Shown here: positions 17,340 to 28,576 of the stretch, in pieces
Layout of the letters: each line of letters begins with the position of its first letter
How positions within the stretch are numbered: the stretch's first letter is position 1
Assembly: GCA_902610905.1 (NCBI GenBank)
Contig: CACLXS010000007.1
Location: 1-48,651 of the forward strand
Source: an uncultured SAR86 cluster bacterium
GTDB lineage: Bacteria; Pseudomonadota; Gammaproteobacteria; Magnimaribacterales; D2472
Reading direction: 5' to 3'
DNA: 48,651 bases
Position numbers and translations under genes: made by a program
The notes under the pieces: generated by a model
What the model was told of the DNA's origin: nothing
The model's input: only the letters and a program-made list of their open reading frames with translations
Database searches by the model: none

Positions 17340-18592
17340 TACATCCTTTTAACCATCTCTTCAGCAAAACCTGAGCAGGATACTAGGTCTGCGCCATCCA
17401 TCATTCGCTCAAAATCATAGGTTACTTTTTTTGCAAGGATGGTTTTTTCCATTGAGCTTATAATTAAATCAGCCGCTTCAGTCCAACCCATATGTCTTAG
17501 CATCATCTCAGCAGAGAGTATTAAACTACCAGGATTAACTTTATCTTGGCCTGCGTACTTTGGTGCAGTACCATGTGTTGCCTCAAAAACAGCATATTCA
17601 TCTGATAGATTAGCACCAGGCGCAATACCAATACCTCCAACGCATGCAGCTAAAGCATCAGATATATAATCACCATTTAAATTCATGGTAGCAATAACAT
17701 CATAATCTTTAGGTCTTAGTAATATTTGTTGTAAAAAAGCATCACAAATTACATCGTTAATGACAATATTTTTTCCATTTTTAGGGTTCTTTATTACCTG
17801 CCATGGTCCACCATCTAAATCTTCTGCGTTATAAGCAGATTTTGAAAGTTCATAACCCCAATCTCTAAATGCGCCTTCTGTATATTTCATTATGTTGCCT
17901 TTATGTACGAGGGTGATTGAACTTCTATCATTATCAATTGCGTAGTTTATTGCTTTCTTAACAAGTCTCTCTGTGCCCTCCTTAGAGATTGGTTTTACGC
18001 CGATTCCAACGGTCTTTGGAAATCTAATCTGTACAATGCCAAAATCATCCTCGAGAGTTTTTACAATTTTCTTAGATTCTTCTGATTCAGCTTTAAATTC
18101 TATACCAGCATAGATATCTTCCGAGTTTTCTCTAAAAATAATCATATCTGTATCTTGAGGTCTCTTGACTGGTGATGGAACACCTTCAAAATATCTAATC
18201 GGCCTTAAGCAAACATATAAATCTAAAATCTGTCTTAAGGAAACATTAAGAGATCGTATACCACCTCCAACAGGAGTTGTTAAAGGACCTTTAATGCTTA
18301 CTACATATTCTTTTAAGGCATCTATTGTTTCATCTGGTAGCCAAGTGTCTTTTTCATAAACCTTTGTTGATTTCTCGCCGCAATACACTTCCATCCATTC
18401 AATTTTTCTTTTGCCATCATAAGCAATTTTTACGGCACTATTTACTACATTAAGCATAGCTGGGGTAATATCTACACCTATGCCATCACCTTCAATGTAT
18501 GGAATTATTGGATTATCAGGAACGGTAAGTACTCCATTGTTATAAGATATTTTTTCTCCAGTTTTAGGTTCTTTTATTTTATTGAACTTCAT
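17339..18592 (-). CDS. icd: NADP-dependent isocitrate dehydrogenase
   Basis: A 417-residue homodimeric enzyme that converts isocitrate to 2-oxoglutarate. Seen motifs: [12 protein letters not shown] near residue 35, [13 protein letters not shown]-like substrate segment ([22 protein letters not shown]), [33 protein letters not shown] and the metal/coenzyme part [25 protein letters not shown] then [11 protein letters not shown]. The length equals the E. coli-type enzyme. In enterics this type is switched off by phosphorylation of the serine in this SLNVSLR segment; the serine is present here, but no aceK lies in the window. It competes with isocitrate lyase at 21300. Divergent from mnmA. Confidence 0.96.
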   Translation of the reverse strand: MKFNKIKEPKTGEKISYNNGVLTVPDNPIIPYIEGDGIGVDITPAMLNVVNSAVKIAYDGKRKIEWMEVYCGEKSTKVYEKDTWLPDETIDALKEYVVSIKGPLTTPVGGGIRSLNVSLRQILDLYVCLRPIRYFEGVPSPVKRPQDTDMIIFRENSEDIYAGIEFKAESEESKKIVKTLEDDFGIVQIRFPKTVGIGVKPISKEGTERLVKKAINYAIDNDRSSITLVHKGNIMKYTEGAFRDWGYELSKSAYNAEDLDGGPWQVIKNPKNGKNIVINDVICDAFLQQILLRPKDYDVIATMNLNGDYISDALAACVGGIGIAPGANLSDEYAVFEATHGTAPKYAGQDKVNPGSLILSAEMMLRHMGWTEAADLIISSMEKTILAKKVTYDFERMMDGADLVSCSGFAEEMVKRM

Positions 18593-18688
18593 TTGTTTAC
18601 CGATTCCTGTAATAAGATTAATTAGATAGTAAAACGGCGTTATTATACTATTAAATAATGCAATATAATATGCATAAAAATAAAGAAT

Positions 18689-19768
18689 ATGGGAAAAAAA
18701 ACAGTAGTTGTAGGACTTTCAGGAGGGGTTGACTCTTCTGTTTCTGCTTATTTACTTAAAGAAGCAGGATATGATGTTAAAGGCCTTTTTATGAAAAATT
18801 GGCAATCTGAGCCAGGCGAGGTTTGTGCATCAGAAATTGACTTTAAGGATGCATCTAAAGTCTGCGATAAATTAAACATACCATTACATAAGGCAAATTT
18901 TTCAGATGAATATTGGGATAGAGTATTTACTAATTTTTTAAGTGAACATGAAAAAGGCAGGACGCCTAATCCTGATGTTTTATGTAATAGAGAAATAAAA
19001 TTTAAATCATTTTTAGATTATGCATTTGAAATAGGAGCAGACTTTATAGCCACAGGTCATTATGCAAAGATAATAAATAAAGATGGTAGAAAATTTCTTG
19101 CTAGAGCAAAAGATATTAATAAAGATCAAACATATTTTTTACATGAAGTATCAGAAAAAGAGTTTTCTAAATGCCTCTTCCCTTTAGAGAATTTAACAAA
19201 ATTAGAAGTAAGAAATATCGCTTTTAAAAATAACTTAGTTACAGCTAATAAAAAAGATTCTGTTGGCATATGTTTTGTTGGAGAAAAAAATCTAAAAGAT
19301 TTCTTAAGTCGTTTTATTGAATTTGAAAAAGGAGACATTAAGGATGAAAATGACAACATCATTGGTCAACATCAAGGTTCAATTTTATACACCCAAGGTC
19401 AAAGACAAGGTCTTATGATTGGTGGCGTTAAGGGAAAAGAAGAACTTCCATGGTATGTATATAAAAAAAATATACCAAAAAATGAAATATATGTATGTCA
19501 AGGTGGAGATAACAAATTACTCATGAATAAAGGTCTATATGTTGAAGATATAAACTATATAAATGATATTGAATATAAATATCCAATTAAATGTAGCGTT
19601 CAAGTAAGACATCAACACACTCCTGTTAATTGTACTATCGAGAAATCATCTAATGAATATAAGGTTATATTCGAAGAGTCGATTAGAGCAATTGCACCAG
19701 GTCAATCAGCAGTATTCTATGATAATGAAATATGTCTAGGCGGCGGAGTTATTTGTAAGACTTTTTAA
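18689..19768 (+). CDS. mnmA: tRNA-specific 2-thiouridylase MnmA
   Basis: A 359-residue PP-loop enzyme that installs the 2-thio group at U34 of Lys, Glu and Gln tRNAs. The PP-loop SGGVDSS is at 11-17. Catalytic C99 lies in [12 protein letters not shown], and the second catalytic cysteine is in [10 protein letters not shown] near residue 200. GHYAK and the C-terminal [10 protein letters not shown] are also present. Length is normal. A TATAAT at 18664-18669 could be its -10. It precedes purB by 34 bp; in many gammaproteobacteria hflD sits between them and is missing here. Confidence 0.97.
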   Translation: MGKKTVVVGLSGGVDSSVSAYLLKEAGYDVKGLFMKNWQSEPGEVCASEIDFKDASKVCDKLNIPLHKANFSDEYWDRVFTNFLSEHEKGRTPNPDVLCNREIKFKSFLDYAFEIGADFIATGHYAKIINKDGRKFLARAKDINKDQTYFLHEVSEKEFSKCLFPLENLTKLEVRNIAFKNNLVTANKKDSVGICFVGEKNLKDFLSRFIEFEKGDIKDENDNIIGQHQGSILYTQGQRQGLMIGGVKGKEELPWYVYKKNIPKNEIYVCQGGDNKLLMNKGLYVEDINYINDIEYKYPIKCSVQVRHQHTPVNCTIEKSSNEYKVIFEESIRAIAPGQSAVFYDNEICLGGGVICKTF

Positions 19769-19802
19769 TATATAATCCTAATTTTCAAGTATAAGATTAA
19801 AA

Positions 19803-21164
19803 ATGAAATTTGATCATAATAATATTTCACCACTAGATAGTAGATATGCAAAAAAGATTTCTAATTTTAGAGAAAATTTTAGTGAGTCTGAATTAATTAA
19901 AATTAGATTTGAAATAGAAATAGAATGGATATTATTTTTATGTTCAAAGCTTCAAAATACTTTTAAACCTCTCTCAAAAAATTCTGTTGAAAAAATAGTT
20001 AAATTTAAAAATTCATTTGATAATAAATCAGTCTTACAAATAAAAAAAATTGAGGCTACAACAAATCATGATGTCAAAGCAGTTGAATACTTTATAAGAA
20101 ATTATTTCAAAAAAAATAAAGTTTTATCTTCATACATCCATTTAATCCATTTTGGATTAACTAGTGAGGATGTAAACTCTCTCAGCTATGCGGTGATTAT
20201 AAAAAAAGGAATATCAATATATGTGAATGAAATTAATAACCTAAACAAGGTTTTAAATTTATATTCAAAAAAATGGTCTAATGTAGCTTTTTTAGCAAGA
20301 ACTCATGGCCAACCTGCATCACCTTCAACATTAGGTAAAGAGTTCAAAGTCTTTGCATCGCGATTAGATAGAGAAATATCAATTTTAAAATCAATCAAAC
20401 CAATGGCAAAATTTAGTGGTGCGACTGGAAATTATCATACTTTTGATATTGTAGATACTAAAATAAAGTGGTCTCAAATTAATAAAAAATTCATTAAACA
20501 GTTTGCTGTAGAACAAAATCCATATACTACTCAGATTGAACCTCATGATTGGATAGCTGAGACATGCCACTCTCTTGTAAGAATTAATAATATTCTCATA
20601 GATCTTTGTCAGGATACATGGATATATATATCAAATGATATTTTTGCTCTGAAACTTTTAAAAAATGAAGTTGGATCTTCAACTATGCCTCATAAAGTTA
20701 ATCCAATAGATTTTGAGAATGCTGAAGGAAATTTTGGAATCTCTTCTGCATTATTAGAGTTTTTTGCGAACAAGCTCACAAAATCACGACATCAAAGAGA
20801 TTTATCTGACTCAACTGTTTTGAGAAATGTGGGTTTAGGGTTTGGTTATTCAGCTTTAGCGATAAAATCTGCAATTAATGGACTAAGTAAAATAACCCCT
20901 AATAAAATTAAAATACAAGATGAGCTTAATGATAATTGGGAAGTGTTAACCGAAGCAGTTCAAACATTAATGAGATACGAAGGAATTCCAGATGCTTATG
21001 AACAACTAAAAAAATTATCTAGGGGTTCTAAATTAGATCAAGAAACTTACATTACTTTTATAAATTCTCTTTCAATTAGTACAAATTCAAAAGAAAAGTT
21101 ACTTAACTTAAATCCTAGCATCTATATAGGTAAGGCAATTGAAATAGCCAAATCCTCATATTAG
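19803..21164 (+). CDS. purB: Adenylosuccinate lyase
   Basis: A 453-residue tetrameric enzyme with two roles in purine synthesis: SAICAR to AICAR and adenylosuccinate to AMP. It begins HNNISPLDSRYAKKI, has TNHDVKAVEYFI, the HFGLTSEDVN segment, ARTHGQPASPSTLGKE and the fumarase-superfamily signature GSSTMPHKVNPIDFEN near residue 290. These match the long E. coli-type PurB. It follows mnmA closely and is probably co-transcribed with it. Confidence 0.97.
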   Translation: MKFDHNNISPLDSRYAKKISNFRENFSESELIKIRFEIEIEWILFLCSKLQNTFKPLSKNSVEKIVKFKNSFDNKSVLQIKKIEATTNHDVKAVEYFIRNYFKKNKVLSSYIHLIHFGLTSEDVNSLSYAVIIKKGISIYVNEINNLNKVLNLYSKKWSNVAFLARTHGQPASPSTLGKEFKVFASRLDREISILKSIKPMAKFSGATGNYHTFDIVDTKIKWSQINKKFIKQFAVEQNPYTTQIEPHDWIAETCHSLVRINNILIDLCQDTWIYISNDIFALKLLKNEVGSSTMPHKVNPIDFENAEGNFGISSALLEFFANKLTKSRHQRDLSDSTVLRNVGLGFGYSALAIKSAINGLSKITPNKIKIQDELNDNWEVLTEAVQTLMRYEGIPDAYEQLKKLSRGSKLDQETYITFINSLSISTNSKEKLLNLNPSIYIGKAIEIAKSSY

Positions 21165-21299
21165 CTATATTTTGTAGTAAAGCTACATAATAATATTCTA
21201 ATAAAGCCTTTATAATCAATGTTGTTCAAATAACGTTGACATAAAAAACCTATTATTATCTACTACACTACATAATTTAAGAGGTAACAGGGGAATACC

Positions 21300-22880
21300 A
21301 TGTCTAAACACGAAAAAATAAAAAATAATGTAGTGGATATAGATGCCATGTCTTCATCTGATTGGAGTTCTATAAATCCTGAATATGTAACAAGAATGCG
21401 AAAACAAAACCGCTTTAAGACAGGTTTAGATATCGCTAAATATACAGCTTCTATTATGCGTAAAGATATGGAAGAGTATGATGAAGATTCATCAAAATAT
21501 ACACAGTCCCTTGGTTGCTGGCATGGTTTTATTGGCCAACAAAAGCTGATTTCAATAAAAAAACATTTTAAAACAACTGATAAAAAATATTTATATCTAT
21601 CGGGCTGGATGATAGCAGCACTAAGATCAGATTTTGGTCCTCTACCTGATCAATCAATGCATGAAAAAACTACAGTTGCGAATCTAATCGAAGAGCTATA
21701 TACATTCCTAAGACAGGCTGATGCAAGAGAATTAGGAGACTTATACAGAAAATTAGATAATGTAAATGATACAGATAAACATGACATACAAGAACAAATT
21801 GATAATTTTGAAACACATATTGTTCCAATAATAGCTGACATCGATGCAGGATTTGGAAACGAAGAAGCTACATACTTGATGGCTAAACAAATGATTGAGG
21901 CAGGTGCATGTGCTATTCAAATAGAAAATCAGGTTTCTGATGAGAAACAATGCGGACATCAAGACGGTAAGGTCACCGTTCCTCATGCAGATTTTTTAGC
22001 AAAAATTAATGCTGTTAGATATGCGTTTTTAGAGTTAGGAGTTGATGAAGGTATTATTGTTGCGAGGACTGATTCTTTAGGTGCAGGTCTTACTAAGCAA
22101 ATTGCTATAACAAACGAAAAAGGTGATCTTGGTGATCAATATAACTCTTTCTTAGACCTGGAAGAAGTATCACAAGAAGATATGAAACATGGTGACGTTA
22201 TGATTAACAAAGATGGTTATTTACTCCGTCCAAAAAGACTTCCCAGTAATTTATATCAGTTTAAGAAAGGTACTGGAGAAGCTAGATGTATTTTAGACTC
22301 AATTACAAGTCTTCAAAATGGAGCAGATCTAATTTGGATCGAAACTGAAAAACCACACATTGGGCAAATTGGTGCAATGATGGATGAAATTAGAAAAGTA
22401 GTTCCAAATGCAAAACTTGTTTACAACAACAGTCCATCTTTTAATTGGACTCTCAATTTTAGACAACAGGTATTTGATGCAATGAAAAATGATGGTAAAG
22501 ATATGTCTGAATACAAAAGAGATGATTTAATGAATGTGTCATACGACGATACAGAATTGGCTATTGAAGCAGATAATAAAATAAGATCATTCCAAGCAGA
22601 TGCTGCTAGAGAAGCAGGAATTTTTCATCATCTAATTACCCTCCCCACCTATCATACTGCTGCGCTGTCTACAGATAACCTAGCTAAAGAATATTTTGGA
22701 GACCAAGGAATGTTGGGATATGTTGCCAATGTTCAGAGAAAAGAAATTAGAGAAGGTATAGCGTGTGTGAAGCACCAAAATATGTCTGGTTCAGATATGG
22801 GTGATGATCACAAGGAATACTTTGCAGGTGAAGCTGCATTAAAAGCAGCCGGTAAAGATAATACTATGAATCAGTTCTAG
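21300..22880 (+). CDS. aceA: Isocitrate lyase
   Basis: A 526-residue enzyme that splits isocitrate into glyoxylate and succinate. The catalytic cysteine is C218 in KQCGHQDGKVTVPH; AGFGNEEATYLMAKQMIEAGA and IVARTDSLGA are also present. At over 520 residues it belongs to the longer subgroup found in Pseudomonas-type bacteria rather than the 434-residue E. coli form. A GAGG/AGGGGA-rich leader lies just before the ATG. It implies growth on acetate, fatty acids or other C2-yielding substrates; malate synthase is not in the window. Its last 17 bp overlap the convergent nqrM. Confidence 0.96.
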   Translation: MSKHEKIKNNVVDIDAMSSSDWSSINPEYVTRMRKQNRFKTGLDIAKYTASIMRKDMEEYDEDSSKYTQSLGCWHGFIGQQKLISIKKHFKTTDKKYLYLSGWMIAALRSDFGPLPDQSMHEKTTVANLIEELYTFLRQADARELGDLYRKLDNVNDTDKHDIQEQIDNFETHIVPIIADIDAGFGNEEATYLMAKQMIEAGACAIQIENQVSDEKQCGHQDGKVTVPHADFLAKINAVRYAFLELGVDEGIIVARTDSLGAGLTKQIAITNEKGDLGDQYNSFLDLEEVSQEDMKHGDVMINKDGYLLRPKRLPSNLYQFKKGTGEARCILDSITSLQNGADLIWIETEKPHIGQIGAMMDEIRKVVPNAKLVYNNSPSFNWTLNFRQQVFDAMKNDGKDMSEYKRDDLMNVSYDDTELAIEADNKIRSFQADAAREAGIFHHLITLPTYHTAALSTDNLAKEYFGDQGMLGYVANVQRKEIREGIACVKHQNMSGSDMGDDHKEYFAGEAALKAAGKDNTMNQF

Positions 22881-23046
22881 TACAAGAGTTCATTTCTGTT
22901 TTACCACATATAGAGCATGTCCCGTCATCTGACGTCATAACTCCACCACATGAACCTTCTATAGGTTTGTTCCTTAGGATTAAACCAATAGCAAGAGCTG
23001 AAAATGCTAAGGCTATAACTATAAATGTTGCTACAAAAGTATTCAT
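22864..23046 (-). CDS. nqrM: NQR assembly factor NqrM
   Basis: A 60-residue protein with one N-terminal membrane helix (about 5-24) and four cysteines, C33, C44, C47 and C55, in the pattern GSCGG, CSIC, SC. This is the NqrM (DUF539) signature; NqrM is needed to deliver iron to the Cys-ligated centre between NqrD and NqrE. It starts within the end of apbE (4-bp overlap) and ends inside the 3' end of aceA on the other strand. It is the last gene of the nqr operon, its usual place. Confidence 0.93.
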   Translation of the reverse strand: MNTFVATFIVIALAFSALAIGLILRNKPIEGSCGGVMTSDDGTCSICGKTEMNSCTRTDS

Positions 23047-24035
23047 AAGCCTAAATTATACCATTCGTTAGAGAATATTAATTCATACTCTCCATCAATT
23101 TCAGTCACTAACATTAATGCTATATTATTATTATTAGCATAATCAATAGATTCAGGGTAACCAATAACATTAAATGCTGTAGCTAGAGCATCTGCATAAG
23201 TAGCTGATCTCTTATGTACAACAGTTACCGATAATGCCTTAGATTTTATTGATGAAAGAGTTTTTGGGTTAATTGTATGAGAAATTTTGTTGTTATTTGA
23301 ATCAAGTTTAAAATTTCTGTATTCACCTGAAGTTGCAATAGATAAAAAATCTTTACTATTGTTTTGTATAACGTAAATTGCATTGTCTGTTAAAGCTGAA
23401 GGATTTTGTATTCCAACCTTCCAAGGTTGATTATTAATAGTTCCATTTATAATTAGCTCACCACCAATATCTATCAGATGATTAGGCATATTATTTAACA
23501 TCAAATACTCATGTATAAGTTGAACAGCATATCCTTTTGCAATAGAAGACAGATCAAACCAATTAAGTGAAGACTTAATAAGTTTTGAATTATTCAATAA
23601 TGAATAGTCTTTAAATGAATCTTGGGTTACATCTTTTTCAAAAGACGGTGCAAAACCCAAGCCACTTGAAACCTTGCCTAATGTAATATCATAAAATCCA
23701 TCAGAAATCTTATGAACATTTTGTGCAATTTCTAAAATATTATATAAATCAGCACTAATTGAAATAGGTTCACTTATAGGTTTCTGATTTACAAGTGCTA
23801 TCTCTGAATCAGGTTTATAGTTTGAGGCAACCATATCAACCTTGTTTATAATTTTTATAATGTTTTTTTCGTGATGATCAGCAATAAAGTTGCTTGACGT
23901 GACAGACCAATATGTACCGTATGCAGATCCACCAATAGAATAAGAATTGTTAGTATTTGAAGTATAGGCTATATAAACACAAATACCGCCAACAAGAAGT
24001 GCTAGTAATTTTGATGAAAGCTTTCTAGGAATCAA
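23043..24035 (-). CDS. apbE: FAD:protein FMN transferase ApbE
   Basis: A 330-residue flavin transferase that attaches FMN to threonines of NqrB and NqrC. It has an N-terminal membrane anchor or signal (residues 8-22), the opening GGSAYGTYWSVT, LIDIGGELIINGTINNQPWKVGI, an ISHTINPKT segment and the Mg-binding ATYADALATAFNVIG. Length is typical. Its place right after nqrF and before nqrM agrees with its role in NQR maturation. Confidence 0.94.
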   Translation of the reverse strand: MIPRKLSSKLLALLVGGICVYIAYTSNTNNSYSIGGSAYGTYWSVTSSNFIADHHEKNIIKIINKVDMVASNYKPDSEIALVNQKPISEPISISADLYNILEIAQNVHKISDGFYDITLGKVSSGLGFAPSFEKDVTQDSFKDYSLLNNSKLIKSSLNWFDLSSIAKGYAVQLIHEYLMLNNMPNHLIDIGGELIINGTINNQPWKVGIQNPSALTDNAIYVIQNNSKDFLSIATSGEYRNFKLDSNNNKISHTINPKTLSSIKSKALSVTVVHKRSATYADALATAFNVIGYPESIDYANNNNIALMLVTEIDGEYELIFSNEWYNLGL

Positions 24036-24041
24036 GCTAAA

Positions 24042-25268
24042 TTAGCCACCAAAGTCATCTAAAGCAATATTTTCTGGCTCTACGCCAATGTTCGTTAAAA
24101 GATCTATAACTGCTTTATTCATCATGGGTGGTCCACACATATAATATTCACAATCTTCAGGTGCTTCATGATGTTTTAAATAATTTTCATAAAGTACATT
24201 GTGAATAAATCCAGTATCTCCATCCCAATCATCTTCTGGTTGAGGGTCTGATAATGCAACATGCCATTCAAAATTATCATATTTTTCAGCCAACGCATTA
24301 AATTCATCTACATAGAACATTTCTTTTAAACTTCTAGCACCATACCAAAAAGTTATTTTTCTATCAGTATTAATTCTAAGCAATTGATCAAAAATATGAG
24401 ATCTCATTGGCGCCATACCTGCCCCACCCCCAACAAACACCATTTCATTTTTAGTTTCTTTAGCAAAGAACTCACCAAAGGGACCGAATACCTTTACTTT
24501 GTCGCCTGGTTTTAAATTAAAAGTCCACGATGACATTACTCCAGGAGGAAAATCAGTACCTGGAGGTGGGGATGCTATTCTGATATTAAATTTGATAACA
24601 CCCTTCTCCTCAGGATAATTAGCCATGGAGTATGCTCTTATAACAGGCTCTGTATTTATAGATTTATTATCCCAAATCTTAAATTTATTCCAATCTGCGT
24701 GGTATTCCTCTTGAATATCAAATGACTTGTAGTCGATCTCGTAAGCTGGTGCTTCAAGCTGAACATATCCTCCTGCTCTAAAATTAACATTTTCTCCTTC
24801 TGGAAGTTTAAGAACCAGTTCTTTGATAAAGGTGGCTACATTTTCATTGGAGATAACTTCGCATTCCCATTCTTTAACTCCAAATATTTCCTCAGGGACT
24901 TCAATTTTCATATCACTTTTTACGGGAACTTGACATGAAAGTCTCCAACCATCATTTTTTTCACGTGAATTAAAGTGAGATTCTTCTGTTGGCAAAATTG
25001 AACCACCGCCATCTAATACGACACACTTACATTGACTACAGGTACCGCCACCACCACATGCAGACGACAAGAAGATTTTATTGTCAGCCAAAGTCTGTAA
25101 TAACTTTGATCCTGCTGGGACCACTAATGGATTAGATGAATCTCCATTGATTTCAATAGAAACATCTCCAGTAGATACTAGTTTTGATCTAGCACCAATA
25201 ATTACTAGCACTAGGGTTAAAACTATTCCAGAAAAAGCTAAAACACCAAGTATTAAATCAATCTGCAT
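24042..25268 (-). CDS. nqrF: Na+-translocating NADH:quinone reductase subunit F
   Basis: A 408-residue subunit that oxidises NADH. The start is taken as the ATG at 25268, giving [12 protein letters not shown] with an N-terminal membrane helix as in the family; the frame is open to 25319 but that would run into nqrE. The [2Fe-2S] ligands are C71, C77, C80 and C112. The flavin domain has [11 protein letters not shown], and the NADH domain has [14 protein letters not shown] and [13 protein letters not shown]. Electrons pass from NADH to FAD, then the 2Fe-2S centre, then the NqrC/B flavins. Confidence 0.97.
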   Translation of the reverse strand: MQIDLILGVLAFSGIVLTLVLVIIGARSKLVSTGDVSIEINGDSSNPLVVPAGSKLLQTLADNKIFLSSACGGGGTCSQCKCVVLDGGGSILPTEESHFNSREKNDGWRLSCQVPVKSDMKIEVPEEIFGVKEWECEVISNENVATFIKELVLKLPEGENVNFRAGGYVQLEAPAYEIDYKSFDIQEEYHADWNKFKIWDNKSINTEPVIRAYSMANYPEEKGVIKFNIRIASPPPGTDFPPGVMSSWTFNLKPGDKVKVFGPFGEFFAKETKNEMVFVGGGAGMAPMRSHIFDQLLRINTDRKITFWYGARSLKEMFYVDEFNALAEKYDNFEWHVALSDPQPEDDWDGDTGFIHNVLYENYLKHHEAPEDCEYYMCGPPMMNKAVIDLLTNIGVEPENIALDDFGG

Positions 25269-25284
25269 AATTATTTTCTCTTTA

Positions 25285-25896
25285 TTATAAAGATATACCT
25301 CCAAATGACATAAAACCAAAACTCATTAAACCAACAATAATAAAAGTGGCACCAAGACCTTTTAATCCCTCAGGTATATCAGAATATTTAAGCTTTTCTC
25401 TAATACCAGCAAGAATTACAATAGCCATTGCCCAGCCAAAACCGGCTCCAAGGCCATATACAACACTTTCACCAAACATAAGATCTTTTTCAACCATAAA
25501 TAAAGACGCGCCTAAAATTGCACAGTTAACGGTAATTAAAGGTAAAAATACGCCTAGTGCATTATATAAAGCCGGCACATATTTATCTAAAAACATTTCT
25601 AATATTTGGACTGCTGCAGCAATCACTCCGATATAACTTATAAGCTCTACAAACTCTAAATTTGTGTTAGGAAGACCTGCCCATGCTAATGCTCCGTCTC
25701 TTAATACATAATTAAATATAAGATTATTAAGCGGAACTGTTATAAGACATACAACAATAACAGCGATGCCAAGACCTATAGCAGCATCAATTTTTTTTGA
25801 TATAGCTAAAAAAGTACACATTCCTAAAAATACAGATAAAGCAATATTTTCAATAAATACTGTTGTAATAAATATGTTTAGATAGTGTTCAAACAT
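25285..25896 (-). CDS. nqrE: Na+-translocating NADH:quinone reductase subunit E
   Basis: A 203-residue polytopic membrane subunit with about six helices. It begins [27 protein letters not shown], where the cysteine in GMC is one of the ligands of the intramembrane iron centre shared with NqrD; the second is in [11 protein letters not shown]. It overlaps nqrD by 8 bp. It is homologous to RnfA, but the operon context (NqrA, NqrB, NqrF) fixes it as NqrE. Confidence 0.96.
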   Translation of the reverse strand: MFEHYLNIFITTVFIENIALSVFLGMCTFLAISKKIDAAIGLGIAVIVVCLITVPLNNLIFNYVLRDGALAWAGLPNTNLEFVELISYIGVIAAAVQILEMFLDKYVPALYNALGVFLPLITVNCAILGASLFMVEKDLMFGESVVYGLGAGFGWAMAIVILAGIREKLKYSDIPEGLKGLGATFIIVGLMSFGFMSFGGISL

Positions 25897-26575
25897 TTAA
25901 TTCTCTTTTAGTTAAATCTTCATTGGTTTTATGTTTTGATAATGCGAAATCATCTTCTTCGACTTGTGCTGGCTTATATGATCTAATCGCCCAAATAAAT
26001 AGACCGATAATAATAAATGAGCTTGGAGGTAATAAAAGTAAATTATTCGCCATATACCAACCACCATTTGATACAAGAGGTAATATTTCGTAACCCATTA
26101 AAGTTCCAGCTCCAAAAAGCTCTCTAATAGCAGCAACACCAATTAAAATCACACTATAACCCAAGCCGTTACCAAGACCATCAAAAAAACTTAATAATGG
26201 TTTTTCTTTCATTGCAAAAGCTTCAGCCCTACCCATAACAATACAGTTAGTTATTATAAGTCCAACAAAAACAGATAATTTTTTACTTGTTTCATAGTCA
26301 TAAGCTTTTAATAACTCATCAACCACAATTACCAAAGATGCAATGATGGTCATTTGAACAATAATTCTAATACTACTTGGGATATGATTTCTAATTAGAG
26401 ATATAAATAAATTAGAAAAAGAACACACACTTGTTAAGGCAACGCACATCACCAAAGTTACAGTTAAATTATTAGTTACAGCTAAAGCTGAACAAATACC
26501 TAGTATTTGAAGTGTTATAGGATTTTCATCAATAAGTGGCTTGTATAAAGCTTCTTTATATCTACTAAGACTCAT
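25889..26575 (-). CDS. nqrD: Na+-translocating NADH:quinone reductase subunit D
   Basis: A 228-residue membrane subunit, partner of NqrE. The iron-centre cysteines appear in [12 protein letters not shown] and [17 protein letters not shown]. It opens with a soluble helix ([15 protein letters not shown]), typical of NqrD/RnfE. It overlaps nqrC by 11 bp and nqrE by 8 bp. Confidence 0.96.
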   Translation of the reverse strand: MSLSRYKEALYKPLIDENPITLQILGICSALAVTNNLTVTLVMCVALTSVCSFSNLFISLIRNHIPSSIRIIVQMTIIASLVIVVDELLKAYDYETSKKLSVFVGLIITNCIVMGRAEAFAMKEKPLLSFFDGLGNGLGYSVILIGVAAIRELFGAGTLMGYEILPLVSNGGWYMANNLLLLPPSSFIIIGLFIWAIRSYKPAQVEEDDFALSKHKTNEDLTKRELNV

Positions 26576-27353
26576 AATCTAATTCACTAAATAAATTTGC
26601 ATAACCAGAATCGCTAAACCAAAACTTAATCATATTTGTGACGCCTCTGCTTGTAATAGTAGCACCTGAAAGACCATCCACTTTGTAAGCAAGATTCGTA
26701 TCACCTTCAGGTACTTTACCTTTAATTACTTCTAAAGCTACTTCATTATTTTTATATAATTGTTTTCCTGGCCAAAGCGCCTTCCATTTGGGATTATCAA
26801 CTTCAGCACCTAAACCTGGAGTTTCTTTATGTTCATAAAATTCAAGGCCAGCAACTGTATTAAAATCATTTTCTATAGAAATATATCCAAATAAAGTACC
26901 CCATAATCCATATCCTCTTACAGGAAGAATAACTTTGTTTATTGAATTATCCTCATTACGTAATAGATAAAATTTACCGACATTTTCACGATTTTTTATA
27001 ATCGCTATGTCTTCTGCAGTTGATAGAGATTTTGAATAATCACTATATCTTGTAGCTGCAATTTGGTCGTAGTCACCCTTATGTTGAGCTAAGAATTCAT
27101 CCAATGAGGGCCCTGTTAAAAGTTTACCTGAGTTAAAGTCGATATATTTGGGTTCAAGAGATTCAAATTGTGCTTTTATATCTTTATTAGAATCAAAAAT
27201 ACCAGCAGCTTGAAGAATTTTCATTCTCTTATCATTGGCTTTATTTTCGTTTTGCATATCTCTAAGGCTAACTGCAGTAGAAGATACAACAAATGAGCAT
27301 ATTAAACATATCGTAAAAGCAACACCAAGAGTTTTTATTATTGAATCATTCAT
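26565..27353 (-). CDS. nqrC: Na+-translocating NADH:quinone reductase subunit C
   Basis: A 262-residue subunit with one N-terminal membrane helix (about 8-28) and a periplasmic flavin domain. The covalent FMN site is in [20 protein letters not shown], where the second threonine of SGATIT is the acceptor known in the family. [12 protein letters not shown] and [11 protein letters not shown] are also typical. ApbE, encoded downstream, performs the attachment. Confidence 0.96.
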   Translation of the reverse strand: MNDSIIKTLGVAFTICLICSFVVSSTAVSLRDMQNENKANDKRMKILQAAGIFDSNKDIKAQFESLEPKYIDFNSGKLLTGPSLDEFLAQHKGDYDQIAATRYSDYSKSLSTAEDIAIIKNRENVGKFYLLRNEDNSINKVILPVRGYGLWGTLFGYISIENDFNTVAGLEFYEHKETPGLGAEVDNPKWKALWPGKQLYKNNEVALEVIKGKVPEGDTNLAYKVDGLSGATITSRGVTNMIKFWFSDSGYANLFSELDYES

Positions 27354-28576
27354 TGTGTCAAAGCCTTTCTTCTATTAATGTTCGATACCATAACCATGTG
27401 ATCTATAACTGGAGCTAGTAAGTTAGCAAATAAGATTGCTAACATCATACCTTCAGGGAAGGCTGGGTTAATAACTCTTATTAAAACAACTGTAACTCCT
27501 ATTATAAACCCATAAATCCATCTTCCGGTATTTGTTCCAGAGCCTGAAACAGGTTCTGTTGCCATAAAAACCAAGCCAAAGGCAAAACTTCCAATAACTA
27601 GATGCCAATACCATGGAATAGCAAACATTGGATTTGAATCAGAACCAACAATATTTAATATTCCCGACATAAATATCATTCCTAGCATAGTTGCTAAAAC
27701 TATTCTCCAGGAAGCTACTTTTGTAGCTAAAAGAATAATTAGACCAATGCTAATAGCAATTATTGATGTTTCACCAATTGATCCAGGTATATATCCTAAA
27801 AATGCATCCATCCATGTAAATTTTTCATTTATTCCAGCCATACCACTTTCTGCTGCTACCCCTAATGCAGTTGCACCACTGTAACCCTCCGGAACAATAT
27901 TGTTATCTGCTAGGCCAGCAATCCAAACCTTATCACCAGATATTTGTGATGGGTATGCAAAATATAAGAAAGCTCTTCCTGTTAGAGCTGGATTAAGAAA
28001 ATTCTTACCAGTTCCTCCAAAAATTTCTTTTCCAATTACAAGACCAAATGTAATACCTAATGCTGCTTGCCATAGTGGTAAATCTGGTGGACAACTCAAT
28101 GAAAATAAAACAGTTGATACGAATGCACCTTCATTAATTTCATGTTTTCTTATAACAGCAAATAGTGTTTCCCAACCTATTCCTACAACAAAAACAGTTA
28201 TGTAAATTGGCATAAAGTAACATGCTCCAAACCAAAGTTTTGAGATAAAACTTGATGAATCATAGCCAACAAAACTAACTAAATAATGATGCCAATCGCC
28301 TGTATTTAATTGATTTATAGATTCAAGATATTCTAGAGAGTGAGCACCAAGGTTATACATTCCAAAAAACATTGCGGGAAAAGTAGACAACCAAACAATT
28401 ACCATAATTTTTTGGATATCTACACCATCTCGAACATGAACTGGATTAGAAGTTTTAGTTTGAGTTGAAAGAATAAAATTTTCAATTGCATCAAATAATG
28501 GAAACCATTTTGAATATTTACCCTCACCAACAAAATTTGGCTTAACTGAATTAATGTAATTTCTTAAACCTTTCAT
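27350..28576 (-). CDS. nqrB: Na+-translocating NADH:quinone reductase subunit B
   Basis: A 408-residue polytopic subunit that forms the main sodium path. The covalent FMN threonine is in GYSGATALGVAAES. Other family segments: HVRDGVDIQKIMVIVWLS, FLNPALTGRAFLYFAYP and WYWHLVIGSFAFGLVFMATEPVSG. It overlaps nqrA and nqrC by 4 bp each. Length matches V. cholerae-type NqrB. Confidence 0.96.
   Translation of the reverse strand: MKGLRNYINSVKPNFVGEGKYSKWFPLFDAIENFILSTQTKTSNPVHVRDGVDIQKIMVIVWLSTFPAMFFGMYNLGAHSLEYLESINQLNTGDWHHYLVSFVGYDSSSFISKLWFGACYFMPIYITVFVVGIGWETLFAVIRKHEINEGAFVSTVLFSLSCPPDLPLWQAALGITFGLVIGKEIFGGTGKNFLNPALTGRAFLYFAYPSQISGDKVWIAGLADNNIVPEGYSGATALGVAAESGMAGINEKFTWMDAFLGYIPGSIGETSIIAISIGLIILLATKVASWRIVLATMLGMIFMSGILNIVGSDSNPMFAIPWYWHLVIGSFAFGLVFMATEPVSGSGTNTGRWIYGFIIGVTVVLIRVINPAFPEGMMLAILFANLLAPVIDHMVMVSNINRRKALTQ

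Noticed and set aside
25269-25319. Upstream extension of nqrF
   Set aside because: It overlaps nqrE and the family N-terminus corresponds to MQIDLILG at 25268.
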